DNA of 64,000 nucleotides from Desulfuromonas versatilis (GCF_019704135.1 NZ_AP024355.1:3603034-3667033); one strand, 5' to 3'. Positions 1-8,529 are shown, counted from the stretch's first letter. The notes: generated from the sequence alone by a model not told the origin. Made by a program: numbers and translations.

Positions 1-54
1 GGATCTGTCGGGTCCGCTGCGGCCCGGTTCGCATCCCCCGAGCAGGGCAGTCAC

Positions 55-1203
55 TCAGCGCCCCTTCAGGTATTTCTCCAGCCTTTCGGTGGCCTCGCGC
101 AGCTTTTCCATGGAATTGGCGTAGGAGAAGCGCAGGTAGCCCTCGGCGCCGGGGCCGAAATCGATGCCCGGGGTGACGGCGACCCCGGTCTGCTCGAGGA
201 TCTCGCGGGACAGGGCCAGCGAATCGCTCCCCAGGTGGCGGGCGTCGGCCAGCACGTAGAAGGCGCCGACAGGCTCGAAGCCGATCCCCAGGCCGAGCTG
301 GCGCAGCCGCTCCACCAAAAAGCGCCGGCGCCGGTCGTAGGCTTCGCGCATCTTCTGCAGGTCGGCGTCGCAGCGGGTCAGCGCGGCGATGCCGGCGCGC
401 TGCACGAAGTTGTTGGCGCAGATCAGGAAGTTCTGGTGCAGGCTCTGCAGGGCGCGCATGCAGCCCGGCGGCGAGATCAGGTAGCCGAGCCGCCAGCCGG
501 TCATGGCGTAGGCCTTGGAGAAGCCGCCCAGCACGAAGGCCTCGGGGGTGAATTCGAGGATGCTGCGCTCCTCGCCGGCGTAGGTCAGGCCGTGGTAGAT
601 CTCGTCGGAGATCACCGGCACCGGCAGCTGGGCCAGCTCTTCGAGCCAGGCCGTGGGCATCACCGAGCCGGCCGGGTTGGAGGGGGAGTTGATCAGCACC
701 CCGCGGCTGCGGGGGCTGAGCATGGCGCGGACCTGTTCGGGGCGGGGCTGGAAGCCGTCCTGTTCGCGGGTGCGCAAAAACCGCGGCACCCCGCCGGGGA
801 AGCGGATGAAATTGGCGTAGCAGGCGTAGCCGGGGTCGGAGAGGATGATCTCGTCCCCCTCTTCGAGCAGCGCGGCGAACAGCAGCAGCATCAGCGGGCT
901 GGTCCCCGAGGAGACCAGCACCTGGGCCGGGTCGATCTCGACCTGGTAGCGGCGCCGGTAGAAGCGGGCGATCTCCTGGCGCAGCTCCAGCAGCCCCAGG
1001 GAGTGGGTATAGGAGGTCGCCCCGCCCCGGATCGCCGACACGACCTCCTCGGTCACCACCTCCGGAGTGGGAAAGTCGGGCTCGCCGAGGCACAGATAGA
1101 TGATGTCCCGGCCTTGGGCCTCGAGTTCCTTGGCCCTCTCCATGAGTTCCATGGCCAGAAACGGCTTGACCTCCCGGGCCCGCCGGGAAACAGGGATCGC
1201 CAT
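55..1203 (-). CDS. Class I/II pyridoxal-phosphate aminotransferase
   Basis: A 382-residue fold-type I aminotransferase that should move an amino group between an amino acid and a 2-oxo acid in the cytoplasm. Counted from the chosen start, the NPxG motif is at about 176-179, the SDEIY strand at about 199-203, the PLP-binding lysine is K230 in the motif GGFSKAYAMTGWR, and a substrate-binding arginine lies in the C-terminal YLRFSY. The open frame extends 13 codons upstream, but the ATG at 1203 has a GGAGG six bases before it and begins the normal family N-terminus, so I start there. Substrate cannot be read from the sequence; aspartate- or alanine-type enzymes are the nearest general match. It is transcribed away from the cytochrome gene and its own downstream context is outside the window. 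Confidence 0.88.
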   Translation of the reverse strand: MAIPVSRRAREVKPFLAMELMERAKELEAQGRDIIYLCLGEPDFPTPEVVTEEVVSAIRGGATSYTHSLGLLELRQEIARFYRRRYQVEIDPAQVLVSSGTSPLMLLLFAALLEEGDEIILSDPGYACYANFIRFPGGVPRFLRTREQDGFQPRPEQVRAMLSPRSRGVLINSPSNPAGSVMPTAWLEELAQLPVPVISDEIYHGLTYAGEERSILEFTPEAFVLGGFSKAYAMTGWRLGYLISPPGCMRALQSLHQNFLICANNFVQRAGIAALTRCDADLQKMREAYDRRRRFLVERLRQLGLGIGFEPVGAFYVLADARHLGSDSLALSREILEQTGVAVTPGIDFGPGAEGYLRFSYANSMEKLREATERLEKYLKGR

Positions 1204-1316
1204 CAGCATCCTCCATCGTCTGCCAGGATAAACAGGCATCAAGAGTAGCCCCGGCCGATCCAGAATTCAACCACTTTCGCAATCATCTTTTTCCACCGGC
1301 TTTTGCATCTGCGGCT

Positions 1317-1345
1317 TTGCCTCGGGAAAAATTTTCCTGTATCCT
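1317..1345 (+). promoter_or_regulatory. Sigma-70-type promoter for the cytochrome c gene
   Basis: TTGCCT at 1317-1322 and TATCCT at 1340-1345 are separated by 17 nt. The predicted transcript would start about 75 nt before the cytochrome ATG at 1427, and the leader holds the GC-rich inverted repeat GCCCCGGCA/TGCCGGGGG-like at about 1381-1400. Prediction by eye only. Confidence 0.45.
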
Positions 1346-1426
1346 GAGTCCTGCTGCCAGCCAGCCTGTGAATGGATTTTGCCCCGGCACCTGCCGGGGG
1401 ATATTGCCGAAAGGAGCTTCACCCCT

Positions 1427-1753
1427 ATGAACCTGAAGAGTTTTGCGGCCGTCTTCGCAGCGGCCGGACTGACCCTGGCGCTCGCCGGGACGGCAAACGC
1501 CGTCGATAACGAGGCCCGTGCGCGGGAACTGATCAACGCCCTCGGCTGCAAAGGGTGCCACCAGTTCAACGGCGAGGGCGGCAACCTGGGCCCGGCCCTT
1601 GACCAGGTCGGCGCCCGCCTGACCAGCGGCCAGCTGCGCGCCAAGCTGGTCGACCCCAAGGCCAGCGTGCCGACCTCCATCATGCCCTCCTTCAGCCACA
1701 TGGCCGAGGAAGACCTCAAGGTCCTCACCGAGTACCTGGCCGGCCTCAAGTAA
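1427..1753 (+). CDS. Monohaem cytochrome c (class I), periplasmic
   Basis: A small exported electron carrier of 108 residues. Residues 1-25 are a Sec signal peptide (basic start, hydrophobic core, cleavage expected after TANA). CKGCH at 41-45 is the single haem-attachment motif and M86 in the IMPSF segment is the probable distal haem ligand; length and layout match the small soluble cytochrome c family. An in-frame extension begins at 1379, but the ATG at 1427 has AAGGAG at 1411-1416 and starts the signal peptide. It is monocistronic by layout, with its own likely promoter. Role is probably periplasmic electron transfer in respiration; partner proteins are not encoded nearby. Confidence 0.88.
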   Translation: MNLKSFAAVFAAAGLTLALAGTANAVDNEARARELINALGCKGCHQFNGEGGNLGPALDQVGARLTSGQLRAKLVDPKASVPTSIMPSFSHMAEEDLKVLTEYLAGLK

Positions 1754-1801
1754 CCCCTTGCCGGGCCGGGGGAAACCACCCCCGGCCCGGCCCGCTCGCG
1801 G

Positions 1802-1830
1802 TTGCACAATTCCGCGGTTCGTGGTACTTT
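1802..1830 (+). promoter_or_regulatory. Possible promoter for trmB-truD
   Basis: TTGCAC at 1802-1807 and TACTTT at 1825-1830 have a 17-nt spacer and lie about 30 nt before the trmB ribosome binding site. The -10 match is weak, so this is a candidate only. Confidence 0.3.
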
Positions 1831-1862
1831 CCGCGCCGAAATTCCCAGGAGGAACCCGCACC

Positions 1863-2564
1863 ATGACCCAGCGGATGCTTGAAATCACGTCCCCCAACTT
1901 CATCCCCGAGGAGCGTCTCGCAGAAATCGACGATTTGCGAACCCTCTTCGGCAACGACCGCCCCCTCGTCCTGGAGATCGGCTGCGGCATCGGCGATTTC
2001 ATCGCCCAACTGGCCGCCGGCGACCCGGGACGAAACTACCTGGCCATCGACATCTACAACAAGGGGTGCCTGAAAACCTGCCGCAGGATCGACGAAGCCG
2101 GCCTGCAGAACGTGCGGGTGCTGCGCATGGAGGCCCGCTTCCTGCTGGCTCGCCACCTGAGGGCGGAGACCCTGAGCGCGGTCTACATCAATTGCCCCGA
2201 TCCCTGGCCGAAAAAACGCCACCGCGGACGGCGCCTGGTCAACCGCGAATTTCTGCAGACGCTGCTCTACTACCTGGTGCCGGAGGGGAACCTTTTCTTC
2301 TGCACCGATTTCGTCGACTACGCCGAGGACGTGGCGGCCCTGCTGCCGACGCTGGAGGGCTACCGCAACGTGCTGGCGGAACCCTTCGCCCTCGAGCTCG
2401 CCGGCTATCCGCATTCCAAGTACATGCGCCGCTTTCTCGAGCTGGGCCAGCCGATCCACTTCGTGCATCACCGCAAGGCTCCCGGGTTCAGGGCCGACGA
2501 ATCCCTGCTGCCCCCCGTCACCCAGGGGTTCAGGGTCCGCTGGCAGCAGGTGGAAAATGGATAG
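1863..2564 (+). CDS. trmB: tRNA (guanine-N7)-methyltransferase TrmB
   Basis: Methylates G46 of the variable loop of tRNAs using S-adenosylmethionine. The 233-residue protein has the SAM-binding LEIGCGIGDF motif near residue 37-46 and the family signature PDPWPKKRH that carries the catalytic aspartate region. The ATG at 1863 follows AGGAGG by about 9 nt; the longer open frame upstream is non-conserved and crosses the promoter area. The 3' end overlaps the start of truD by 8 nt, so the two tRNA-modification genes are almost certainly co-transcribed and translationally coupled. Confidence 0.93.
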   Translation: MTQRMLEITSPNFIPEERLAEIDDLRTLFGNDRPLVLEIGCGIGDFIAQLAAGDPGRNYLAIDIYNKGCLKTCRRIDEAGLQNVRVLRMEARFLLARHLRAETLSAVYINCPDPWPKKRHRGRRLVNREFLQTLLYYLVPEGNLFFCTDFVDYAEDVAALLPTLEGYRNVLAEPFALELAGYPHSKYMRRFLELGQPIHFVHHRKAPGFRADESLLPPVTQGFRVRWQQVENG

Positions 2565-3768
2565 GTATCTCAGCAAGGCGGTGGCCGGCACCGGCGGCAC
2601 CATCAAGGAGAGCCCCGAAGACTTCCGGGTCGAGGAAATCCCTCTCTACCTCCCCTGCGGCGAGGGCGAGCATCTCTACATCGAGGTGGAAAAACAGGGG
2701 CTGACCACCTTCGACCTGCTGCACCAGCTCTCCAGGGCCCTCGGCGTCAAGGAGCGGGAGATGGGCTACGCCGGGCTCAAGGACGCCCGCGCCACCACCC
2801 GACAGACGGTCTCGGCTCCCGGAGTCGCCCCCGAACGGGCGCTGGAGGTGCAGATCGAGGGGGTGCGCATCCTCTCCGCCAGGCGTCACCGCAACAAGCT
2901 GCGCCCCGGCCACCTGGCCGGCAACCGCTTCGAGATCCGCATCCGCGACCCCCGCGAGGGGAGCCTCGAGGCCGCCCGGGATGTCCTGCACATCCTCGAG
3001 AGCCTCGGGGTGCCCAACGCCTTCGGTGAACAGCGCTACGGCAGCTTCGGCAACTCGCACCTGATCGGCCGGGCCATCCTGCTGCGCGACTTCGCCGAAG
3101 CCATTCGCCAGATCATCGGCGACCCCGCACAGATCAAGAACCAGCGCTGGCGCGAAGGGGCCGAGCGCTTCGCCGCCGGGGATCTGCGCGGAGCCCTCGA
3201 GGCCCTGCCGGGCAGGCTGCGCGACGAGCGCCGGTTGGTGCACATCCTGCTCGAAGGGGGCAGCGCCGAGGCGGCGGTGATGGGCATGCCGCGCAAGCTG
3301 CTGCGGCTCTACCTTTCGGCGATCCAGTCCCACCTCTTCGACCGTATCGTCGCCATGCGCCTGGACAGCCTGGAGACGCTCTGGCCGGGAGATCTGGCCT
3401 ACAAGCACGACAACGGGGCCTGCTTTGCGGTGACCGACCCGGCGGCCGAACAGCCGCGGGCCGAGCGTTTCGAGATCAGCCCCTCGGGCCCGCTGTTCGG
3501 CTGCAAGGTCACCCTGGCCCGCGGCAAGGCGGGGATCCTGGAGGAAAGCCTGCTCGAAAAGGAGGGGCTCGCCCTGGAAAGCTTCCGCATTGGCCAGGGG
3601 CTGACCATGGAGGGCGAACGCCGCGCGCTGCGGGTCCCCCTGCAGGAGCCCGGCGTTCGCCTCGATGGAGCCGACCTGGTGCTGAGCTTCGCCCTGCCCC
3701 GCGGCAGCTACGCCACCAGCGTGCTGCGCGAAATCATCAAGCCCGGACAGGAATCGGCCGCGACCTAA
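2557..3768 (+). CDS. truD: tRNA pseudouridine(13) synthase TruD
   Basis: Isomerises U13 of certain tRNAs to pseudouridine. At 403 residues it is slightly longer than the E. coli enzyme. The catalytic aspartate is D76 in the GYAGLKDARATTRQ motif, and the NAFGEQRYGS segment is the second TruD signature. The ATG at 2557 lies inside the trmB reading frame with an overlap of 8 nt, pointing to a trmB-truD operon devoted to tRNA modification. The C-terminal SYATSVLREI tail is also typical of the family. No oddities seen. Confidence 0.94.
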   Translation: MDRYLSKAVAGTGGTIKESPEDFRVEEIPLYLPCGEGEHLYIEVEKQGLTTFDLLHQLSRALGVKEREMGYAGLKDARATTRQTVSAPGVAPERALEVQIEGVRILSARRHRNKLRPGHLAGNRFEIRIRDPREGSLEAARDVLHILESLGVPNAFGEQRYGSFGNSHLIGRAILLRDFAEAIRQIIGDPAQIKNQRWREGAERFAAGDLRGALEALPGRLRDERRLVHILLEGGSAEAAVMGMPRKLLRLYLSAIQSHLFDRIVAMRLDSLETLWPGDLAYKHDNGACFAVTDPAAEQPRAERFEISPSGPLFGCKVTLARGKAGILEESLLEKEGLALESFRIGQGLTMEGERRALRVPLQEPGVRLDGADLVLSFALPRGSYATSVLREIIKPGQESAAT

Positions 3769-3776
3769 TCTTCGGC

Positions 3777-3805
3777 TTGGCCTTTCTGCGACAACCTGCT
3801 AAGAT
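3777..3805 (+). promoter_or_regulatory. Possible promoter for the DUF4212-symporter operon
   Basis: TTGGCC at 3777-3782 and TAAGAT at 3800-3805 are 17 nt apart, directly after truD. The resulting leader would be about 175 nt and would contain the inverted repeat at 3882-3952. Confidence 0.35.
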
Positions 3806-3881
3806 CACAAAGCAAACAAGGTTCTGAAACAGGCTCGAAGAGGGTAGCGACGCTCGGACAGCGGAGTCCCGGAACCAGAAT

Positions 3882-3952
3882 TCAGAATCCAGCAGAGGCC
3901 GCCTTTCTGCTTTTCATCTGACTGCTGGCTCCTGACACCCCCTGGATTCTGA
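3882..3952. repeat. Intergenic inverted repeat before the DUF4212 gene
   Basis: TCAGAATCCAG at 3882-3892 is a perfect 11-nt reverse complement of CTGGATTCTGA at 3942-3952. The space between contains further CTGCTGG/CTCCTGA words of the kind seen in the heptad arrays elsewhere in the window. It may fold in the leader RNA. Confidence 0.5.
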
Positions 3953-3988
3953 TTTTCAAGCCCGCGCTCGGATGTCAAGGAGGGGACC

Positions 3989-4321
3989 ATGGACAAGCAG
4001 CAGGCGCCGCCCGACCCACCCGCCAAGGACTACCGCGTCAATTTCTTCCGCCCCCGCCCCGGCTTCATGCGCCAGAAGGTGCGCTACACCTGGATCCTGC
4101 TGATAAGCTGGGCCTTCTTCACCTTCGGCTTCCAACTGTTGCTGCTGCTCACCCAGCGCAAGGCGGACGGCACGGGGCGGCTGACCGAGACGGTGGTGCT
4201 CGGTTTCCCCCTCCACTACCTGTTCTCCGGGCAGTTCATCATCGTCTGGTTCATCGTCCTGTGCCTGCTGTTCAACCTGTTCGTCGACCACCTCACCAAA
4301 CTCTACCGAAAGCGCAAATAG
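3989..4321 (+). CDS. DUF4212 small subunit of a sodium/solute symporter
   Basis: A 110-residue membrane protein with a short proline-rich cytoplasmic start and two transmembrane segments (about 33-52 and 76-98), ending in a basic tail. It matches the DUF4212 family, whose genes nearly always sit directly before an SSS-family transporter and are thought to encode a small partner subunit. Here it is followed after 9 nt by such a transporter, which supports that reading. A strong AAGGAGG at 3976-3982 sets the ATG at 3989. The transported solute is not known; short-chain carboxylates such as acetate are the usual guess. Confidence 0.82.
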   Translation: MDKQQAPPDPPAKDYRVNFFRPRPGFMRQKVRYTWILLISWAFFTFGFQLLLLLTQRKADGTGRLTETVVLGFPLHYLFSGQFIIVWFIVLCLLFNLFVDHLTKLYRKRK

Positions 4322-4330
4322 GGAGCGCCC

Positions 4331-5854
4331 ATGGACGCTGAATCCGTCAAGCTGGTTCCGGCCCTGTTGCTGTTCGCCACCCTTGCCCTGTTCGTCCTGG
4401 TCGGCCTGGCCAGCCGCTCCTCCCGGGGCGAGTATTACCTGGTCAGGGGCCCTTCCATCGGGCGCATGGGGATCGGCGCGGCCATCGCCTCCAACTGGAT
4501 GAGCGCGGCCTCGTTCCTGGGGATCGCCGGGGTGTTCTACCTCAAGGGCTACCTGGCCTTCGCCTATGTCATCGGCTGGACCGGCGGCTACGTGCTGCTG
4601 CTCATCCTGATGGCCTCCCAGATCCGCCGCTTCGGCAAGTACTCGGCGCCCGATTTCGTCAGCGCCCGCTACGAATCGGGCGCCGCCCGCGCCCTGTCGG
4701 CGGCCATCACCATCCTCATCTCACTGGTTTACTGCGTGGCCCAGTACAAGGGGATCGGCCTGGTCTTTTCCTGGATGTTCGGCATGGACTACAGCGCGGC
4801 GCTGCTCTTCGGCACCGCCGTGGTCATCTCCTACCTGGTCCTCTCGGGCTCCCTGGGGGCTTCGCGCAACCAGCAGTTCCAGTATGCGGTGATCATCGTC
4901 TCGTTTTTGCTACCGCTGATGCTGGTCGCGAAAAAACTCGGATTCTCCTGGACGGATCCCCAGTTCGGCTACGGCGGCGCCCTGCGCGAAGTTGCCGCAG
5001 GTTCTTCGGCGTTCGCCATCGCCCCCTGGGCCTACGACAGCGCCTTTCACTGGATGGCCCTGTGCTTCACGCTGATGGTGGGGACCGCCGGACTGCCCCA
5101 CGTCCTGTCCCGTTTCTACACCGTCCCCAATCCCCGCGACGCCCGCTGGAGCGTGGTCTGGGGGATCTTCTTCATCGGCCTGCTCTACTGGAGCGCCCCG
5201 GCCTATGCCACCTTCGCCCGGCTCTGGGAAACCAGGCAGGGCGTCGCCGTCGCCCCGGAAACCGCCGCGGCGATGGCCGACCTGGTCGTCGTCAAGGCGG
5301 TGGAATGGGTGGGCCTCTCCCCCTGGCTGCTGGGAGTGATCGCCGCCGGGGCCATGGTCGCGGCCTTTTCCACGGTCACCGGCCTGCTGATCACCGGGGC
5401 CAGCGCCTTTACCTACGACATCTACTACCGGATGATCAACCCGCGGGCCAGCGAACGCGCCCGCATGCGTATCGCCAAGGGCACCACCCTGGTGCTGGCG
5501 GTGTTGGTGCTGGCCGGCGCCGCCAACCCCCCGGGGATGATCGCCGAGATCACCGCCGTGGCCTTCGCCCTGGCCGGCAACACCCTGTTCCCGGTGTTCC
5601 TTCTGGGAATCTGGTGGGATCGGACCAACAAGCAGGGAGCCATCGCCGGCATGGCCACCGGCATCCTCATCACTTTCGGCGCCCTGCTGCTGGGCGACGC
5701 GATCCCCCTGATCGGGAACCTGTTTCCGCCCACCGGCTCGGCCCTGCTCGGGGCTCCGCTGGTGATCCTGGTTATGATCGGTGTCTCGCTGGCCACCCCG
5801 GCGCCCCCGGAGCAGATCCGCAGGTTTCTCGCCGAGGAGGTCCACGGCCCCTGA
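4331..5854 (+). CDS. Sodium:solute symporter (SSS family, VC_2705/ActP-like)
   Basis: A 507-residue polytopic membrane protein of the solute:sodium symporter family, expected to use the sodium gradient to import an organic anion. About thirteen hydrophobic segments are visible; the N-terminal SNWMSAASFLGIAG stretch is the family's sodium/substrate-binding TM1 signature. The nearest subfamily is the VC_2705/ActP type that pairs with DUF4212 proteins, and the DUF4212 gene is the immediate upstream neighbour. The two genes form a transcription unit, probably from the promoter after truD. Acetate or a related carboxylate is a plausible substrate, but this is inference from the family. Confidence 0.88.
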   Translation: MDAESVKLVPALLLFATLALFVLVGLASRSSRGEYYLVRGPSIGRMGIGAAIASNWMSAASFLGIAGVFYLKGYLAFAYVIGWTGGYVLLLILMASQIRRFGKYSAPDFVSARYESGAARALSAAITILISLVYCVAQYKGIGLVFSWMFGMDYSAALLFGTAVVISYLVLSGSLGASRNQQFQYAVIIVSFLLPLMLVAKKLGFSWTDPQFGYGGALREVAAGSSAFAIAPWAYDSAFHWMALCFTLMVGTAGLPHVLSRFYTVPNPRDARWSVVWGIFFIGLLYWSAPAYATFARLWETRQGVAVAPETAAAMADLVVVKAVEWVGLSPWLLGVIAAGAMVAAFSTVTGLLITGASAFTYDIYYRMINPRASERARMRIAKGTTLVLAVLVLAGAANPPGMIAEITAVAFALAGNTLFPVFLLGIWWDRTNKQGAIAGMATGILITFGALLLGDAIPLIGNLFPPTGSALLGAPLVILVMIGVSLATPAPPEQIRRFLAEEVHGP

Positions 5855-5870
5855 GATGCGCCGCGGCGCA

Positions 5871-5899
5871 TTGACAGCGAAGCGCCGCTCTGCTAAAAA
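5871..5899 (+). promoter_or_regulatory. Sigma-70 promoter for the TIM-barrel gene
   Basis: A consensus TTGACA at 5871-5876 and TAAAAA at 5894-5899 with a 17-nt spacer lie just after the symporter stop codon. The start point would be near 5906, giving a leader of about 38 nt to the ATG at 5944. Confidence 0.55.
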
Positions 5900-5943
5900 G
5901 ACCTCGCCCAAAATGTTGTTTTATGCCTGGAGAGCCTTTGGCA

Positions 5944-6777
5944 ATGAAACTGGTCCTGTCAGCCGGCAGCCTCTATACTCTGCCCCTGGAGAAGGCGTTT
6001 GAAATCGCCCGGGACACCGGTTTCGACGGCCTCGAGGTCATTATCAACCACGACTTCGGGCTCTCCGACAACGTCGGCCTGATCCGTGCCGTTCAGCAGA
6101 TCCTTCCCGTCTGCTCGCTGCACGCCCCCTTTTTCGAAATCGACGGCTGGGGCAACAAGATCAGCCAGCTGCAGCGCACCGCCGAACTGGCCATCGAAAC
6201 CGGCATCCCGCTGATCAATTTCCACCCCCCCTCGTGGATGGGGATGGAGTTGGGATTCTGGCGCTGGTTCAACAGGGTGAAGGACTACCAGGCCGAGGTC
6301 GGCCAGGGTCAGGTGATCATCACCCTGGAGAACATGCCGAGCACCGGCATGTTCGGCAGCAACCCCTACCTGCTGGGCCACACCTCGCGGATGATCCAGT
6401 TCATGGAGGAGAAAAATCTCTACCTGACCTTCGACACCGCCCATATGGGTTCTTCAAAGGCCAACTTCCTGAACGATTTTCATCAGTTTTACAACTCGGG
6501 AAAAATGCGCAACATCCACTTTTCAGACTATGGATACGGCAAGGAACACCTGCTGCCCGGCCACGGCGTGCTCCCGCTGACCCGCTTTCTCAACCATCTG
6601 CGCGAGACCGGCTACAACGAAACCCTCACCCTCGAACTCTCCCCCCATGAGTTCCCCGACAGTGAAGCGGGGATTCGCGAGAGCCTGGCGGAAATTTTCG
6701 AATACCTGTGCCAGGAGACCCGTTTCCAGGAGCGGCCTCGGCACGGGATCGTTCACCAGGCGGCAACAGCCGACTGA
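5944..6777 (+). CDS. Sugar phosphate isomerase/epimerase-like TIM-barrel protein
   Basis: A 277-residue protein of the xylose isomerase-like/AP endonuclease 2 TIM-barrel superfamily. Metal-binding-type strands are visible in order: SLHAPFF, INFHPPSW, ITLENMP, LTFDTAHM, IHFSDYG, and LTLELSPHE, giving the expected histidine, glutamate and aspartate ligands. Members act on sugars, inosose-type polyols or DNA; nothing here decides which. The ATG at 5944 begins the conserved MKLVLSAGSLY strand and has GGAG 11 nt upstream, whereas the longer frame from 5923 adds a non-conserved heptapeptide. It stands alone with its own promoter, converging on the universal stress gene. Confidence 0.75.
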   Translation: MKLVLSAGSLYTLPLEKAFEIARDTGFDGLEVIINHDFGLSDNVGLIRAVQQILPVCSLHAPFFEIDGWGNKISQLQRTAELAIETGIPLINFHPPSWMGMELGFWRWFNRVKDYQAEVGQGQVIITLENMPSTGMFGSNPYLLGHTSRMIQFMEEKNLYLTFDTAHMGSSKANFLNDFHQFYNSGKMRNIHFSDYGYGKEHLLPGHGVLPLTRFLNHLRETGYNETLTLELSPHEFPDSEAGIRESLAEIFEYLCQETRFQERPRHGIVHQAATAD

Positions 6778-6802
6778 GCCCCGCAGCGGCGGATAGGCAC
6801 GC

Positions 6803-6837
6803 CGAAAACAAAAAGCCCGGCCGGACGGCAGGGCTTT
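6803..6837 (-). terminator. Intrinsic terminator of the universal stress gene
   Basis: AAAGCCC at 6812-6818 pairs with GGGCTTT at 6831-6837; on the minus strand the stem is followed by a T-rich tract (6805-6811). It could also work weakly for the convergent TIM-barrel gene. Confidence 0.7.
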
Positions 6838-6865
6838 GGCGGGCAAACGCTGAGGAAGGGGTAAA

Positions 6866-7318
6866 TCAACGCACGATGTAAACCGAGCAGCGCGCCTGGG
6901 AAGCCACCTTGGCCGAAACGCTGCCGAGCAGAGCGCGCCGCACCCGCCCGGAACCCGAGGAACCGATGACGATGACGTCCATCTCGTGCTCTTCGGCAAA
7001 TGACAGGATCTCTTCCGCCGCCTCGCCGTATACCACTTCGCTGACCAGGGGGACGTCGGCTTCCCGGGCCGCCTTCTCCACCACATAGAAGATTCGCTTG
7101 CGGGTCTCTTCCCAGTCCGGCCGTTCGGTAGCCGGGGGGGATGGGAAAAAATCGGTGAATGAGGGGGTGCGCATGCTGGGGAGCACCAGCATGGCATGGA
7201 CCTTGCTTTTGAAGCGCGTGCCCGAGGCCGCCGCAAGGCGTACCGCCTCTTCTGCGGCCTTGTCCGACTGGGGTGAGCCATCGATGGCGACCAGGATTTT
7301 TTTGCTGAGGTTGAGCAT
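6866..7318 (-). CDS. Universal stress protein UspA family
   Basis: A single-domain Usp protein of about 150 residues. It begins with the ILVAIDGS strand and ends with the nucleotide-binding motif G-x2-G-x9-G-S (GSSGSGRVRRALLGSVS), so it belongs to the ATP-binding subclass. Two ATG codons lie in tandem at 7321 and 7318; a GGGAGGGG run precedes both, and the second has the better spacing. The central part holds a longer than usual loop with SFTDFFPSPPATERP. Its partner process is unknown; Usp proteins accumulate in growth arrest and stress. Confidence 0.88.
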   Translation of the reverse strand: MLNLSKKILVAIDGSPQSDKAAEEAVRLAAASGTRFKSKVHAMLVLPSMRTPSFTDFFPSPPATERPDWEETRKRIFYVVEKAAREADVPLVSEVVYGEAAEEILSFAEEHEMDVIVIGSSGSGRVRRALLGSVSAKVASQARCSVYIVR

Positions 7319-7430
7319 CATCCCCTCCCGGGCTGGCAGTGCCTGCTAATTTAATGGATCGGAACCCGCCTGTCAACGGCAACGCCTGCGCCCGGATGGC
7401 GGAAAACGGAGGGATAAGACTCCACAGATA

Positions 7431-7459
7431 TTGACTTTTTTAAAACAACATTTTATAGT
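7431..7459 (+). promoter_or_regulatory. Sigma-70 promoter for the IclR gene
   Basis: TTGACT at 7431-7436 and TATAGT at 7454-7459 with a 17-nt spacer make one of the best promoters in the window. It lies within a locally AT-rich patch, about 170 nt before the IclR start, so the transcript carries a long leader. Confidence 0.6.
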
Positions 7460-7633
7460 TCTTGGGCCGAAGGAAATCCAGGACCGGCGTATCCCGCCGG
7501 TCCCCGGGCATCCGCCAGGCAAAACGGTCATCACATCTCGCAAATAATCCCATTACACTTGACATTAAAGGTGAAATCAATAAGATGAAGGCGGCCGATC
7601 TGCTGCAATAATCCAAAGAGGGAAGATATCACC
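7460..7633 (+). other. Long IclR leader with hairpin and second possible promoter
   Basis: The 312 nt between the divergent universal stress and IclR genes hold the promoter above, then a GC-rich hairpin of about eight base pairs around 7480-7502 (GGACCGGC pairing with GCCGGTCC), then a second possible promoter with TTGACA at 7559-7564 and TAAGAT at 7581-7586. No coding sequence is visible. An autoregulatory IclR operator could lie here, as is common in the family, but I cannot name one. Confidence 0.4.
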
Positions 7634-8416
7634 ATGGCTAAGAAAGATAAATCGGAATATATCATCCAGGCGGTCTCCCACGCCCTCGATCTTCTGGAGC
7701 AGTTTCATGGCGATGTGGACGAGCTGGGGGTCACCGAACTGAGTAAACGTCTCAAGCTCCATAAAAACAACGTCTTCCGCCTGCTGGCCACCCTCGAGTC
7801 ACGCGGCTATATCGAACAGAACAAGGCTACTGAAAACTACCGCCTGGGGCTGAAATCCCTTGAGCTCGGCCAGACCTTCATCAAGCAGATGGGGCTGTTA
7901 CGCCAGGCCAAGCCGATCCTCGACCGACTGGTGGGCGAATGCAACGAGACCTCTTACGTCGCCATCTTCAAAGAGGGGCACATCGTGTACCTCGACGTGG
8001 TCGAAACCGACCTCACCGTGCGGGTGGTGTCCCGGGTAGGCTCCCGACTGCCGGCCCATTGCACAGCCGCGGGCAAGGTCCACCTGGCCAACCTCTCCGA
8101 CGAGGAACTCGAAGCGACGCTGCCCAGGGGGGAGCTCAAGGCCTTTACTTCGAGCACCTTCACCGACCGCGCCAAGCTCAAGCAGGAGCTCAAAAAGGTC
8201 GCCGACCAGGGGTATGCCATCGATGACGAGGAACTCGATCCGGGCGTGCGCTGCGTTGCCGCCCCGATCCGCGACTACACCCGCCGCATCGTCGGCGCGG
8301 TATCCATCTCCGGGCCATCGATGCGCTTCTCCGACGAACGCATCGAGAAGGAGCTGATCCCCCTGGTGCTCCAAGCCGGTGAAGACCTCTCCACGCGACT
8401 CGGCTTCCATAAATAG
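7634..8416 (+). CDS. IclR-family transcriptional regulator
   Basis: A 260-residue DNA-binding regulator. Residues about 12-70 form the winged helix (ALDLLEQF, then VTELSKRLKLHKNNVFRLLATLESRGYI), and the rest is the IclR ligand-binding domain with the PAHCTAAGKV and DDEELDPGVRCVAAPI segments typical of the family. Members sense small aromatic or central-metabolic acids and often control their own gene and adjacent catabolic genes. No such operon is attached here: a strong terminator follows at once, so its target is elsewhere or is itself. A GGGAAG stands about 13 nt before the ATG. Confidence 0.9.
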   Translation: MAKKDKSEYIIQAVSHALDLLEQFHGDVDELGVTELSKRLKLHKNNVFRLLATLESRGYIEQNKATENYRLGLKSLELGQTFIKQMGLLRQAKPILDRLVGECNETSYVAIFKEGHIVYLDVVETDLTVRVVSRVGSRLPAHCTAAGKVHLANLSDEELEATLPRGELKAFTSSTFTDRAKLKQELKKVADQGYAIDDEELDPGVRCVAAPIRDYTRRIVGAVSISGPSMRFSDERIEKELIPLVLQAGEDLSTRLGFHK

Positions 8417-8423
8417 CCAGCCG

Positions 8424-8456
8424 AAAAATCCCCCTGCCTGCAGGGGGATTTTTTTT
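8424..8456 (+). terminator. Intrinsic terminator after the IclR gene
   Basis: AAAAATCCCCCTG pairs with CAGGGGGATTTTT around a two-base loop region and runs into a T8 tract ending at 8456. The stem is near perfect. Confidence 0.88.
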
Positions 8457-8501
8457 GCCTGCCTCCTCCCCCATCCCCCTTGCCGACCCGATCGACGGTT
8501 A

Positions 8502-8529
8502 TTGACAAGCCCTGCCGAACTGCTAGAAT
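8502..8529 (+). promoter_or_regulatory. Sigma-70 promoter for the esterase gene
   Basis: A consensus TTGACA at 8502-8507 and TAGAAT at 8524-8529 are spaced by 16 nt, following the IclR terminator and about 43 nt before the esterase ATG. Confidence 0.6.
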
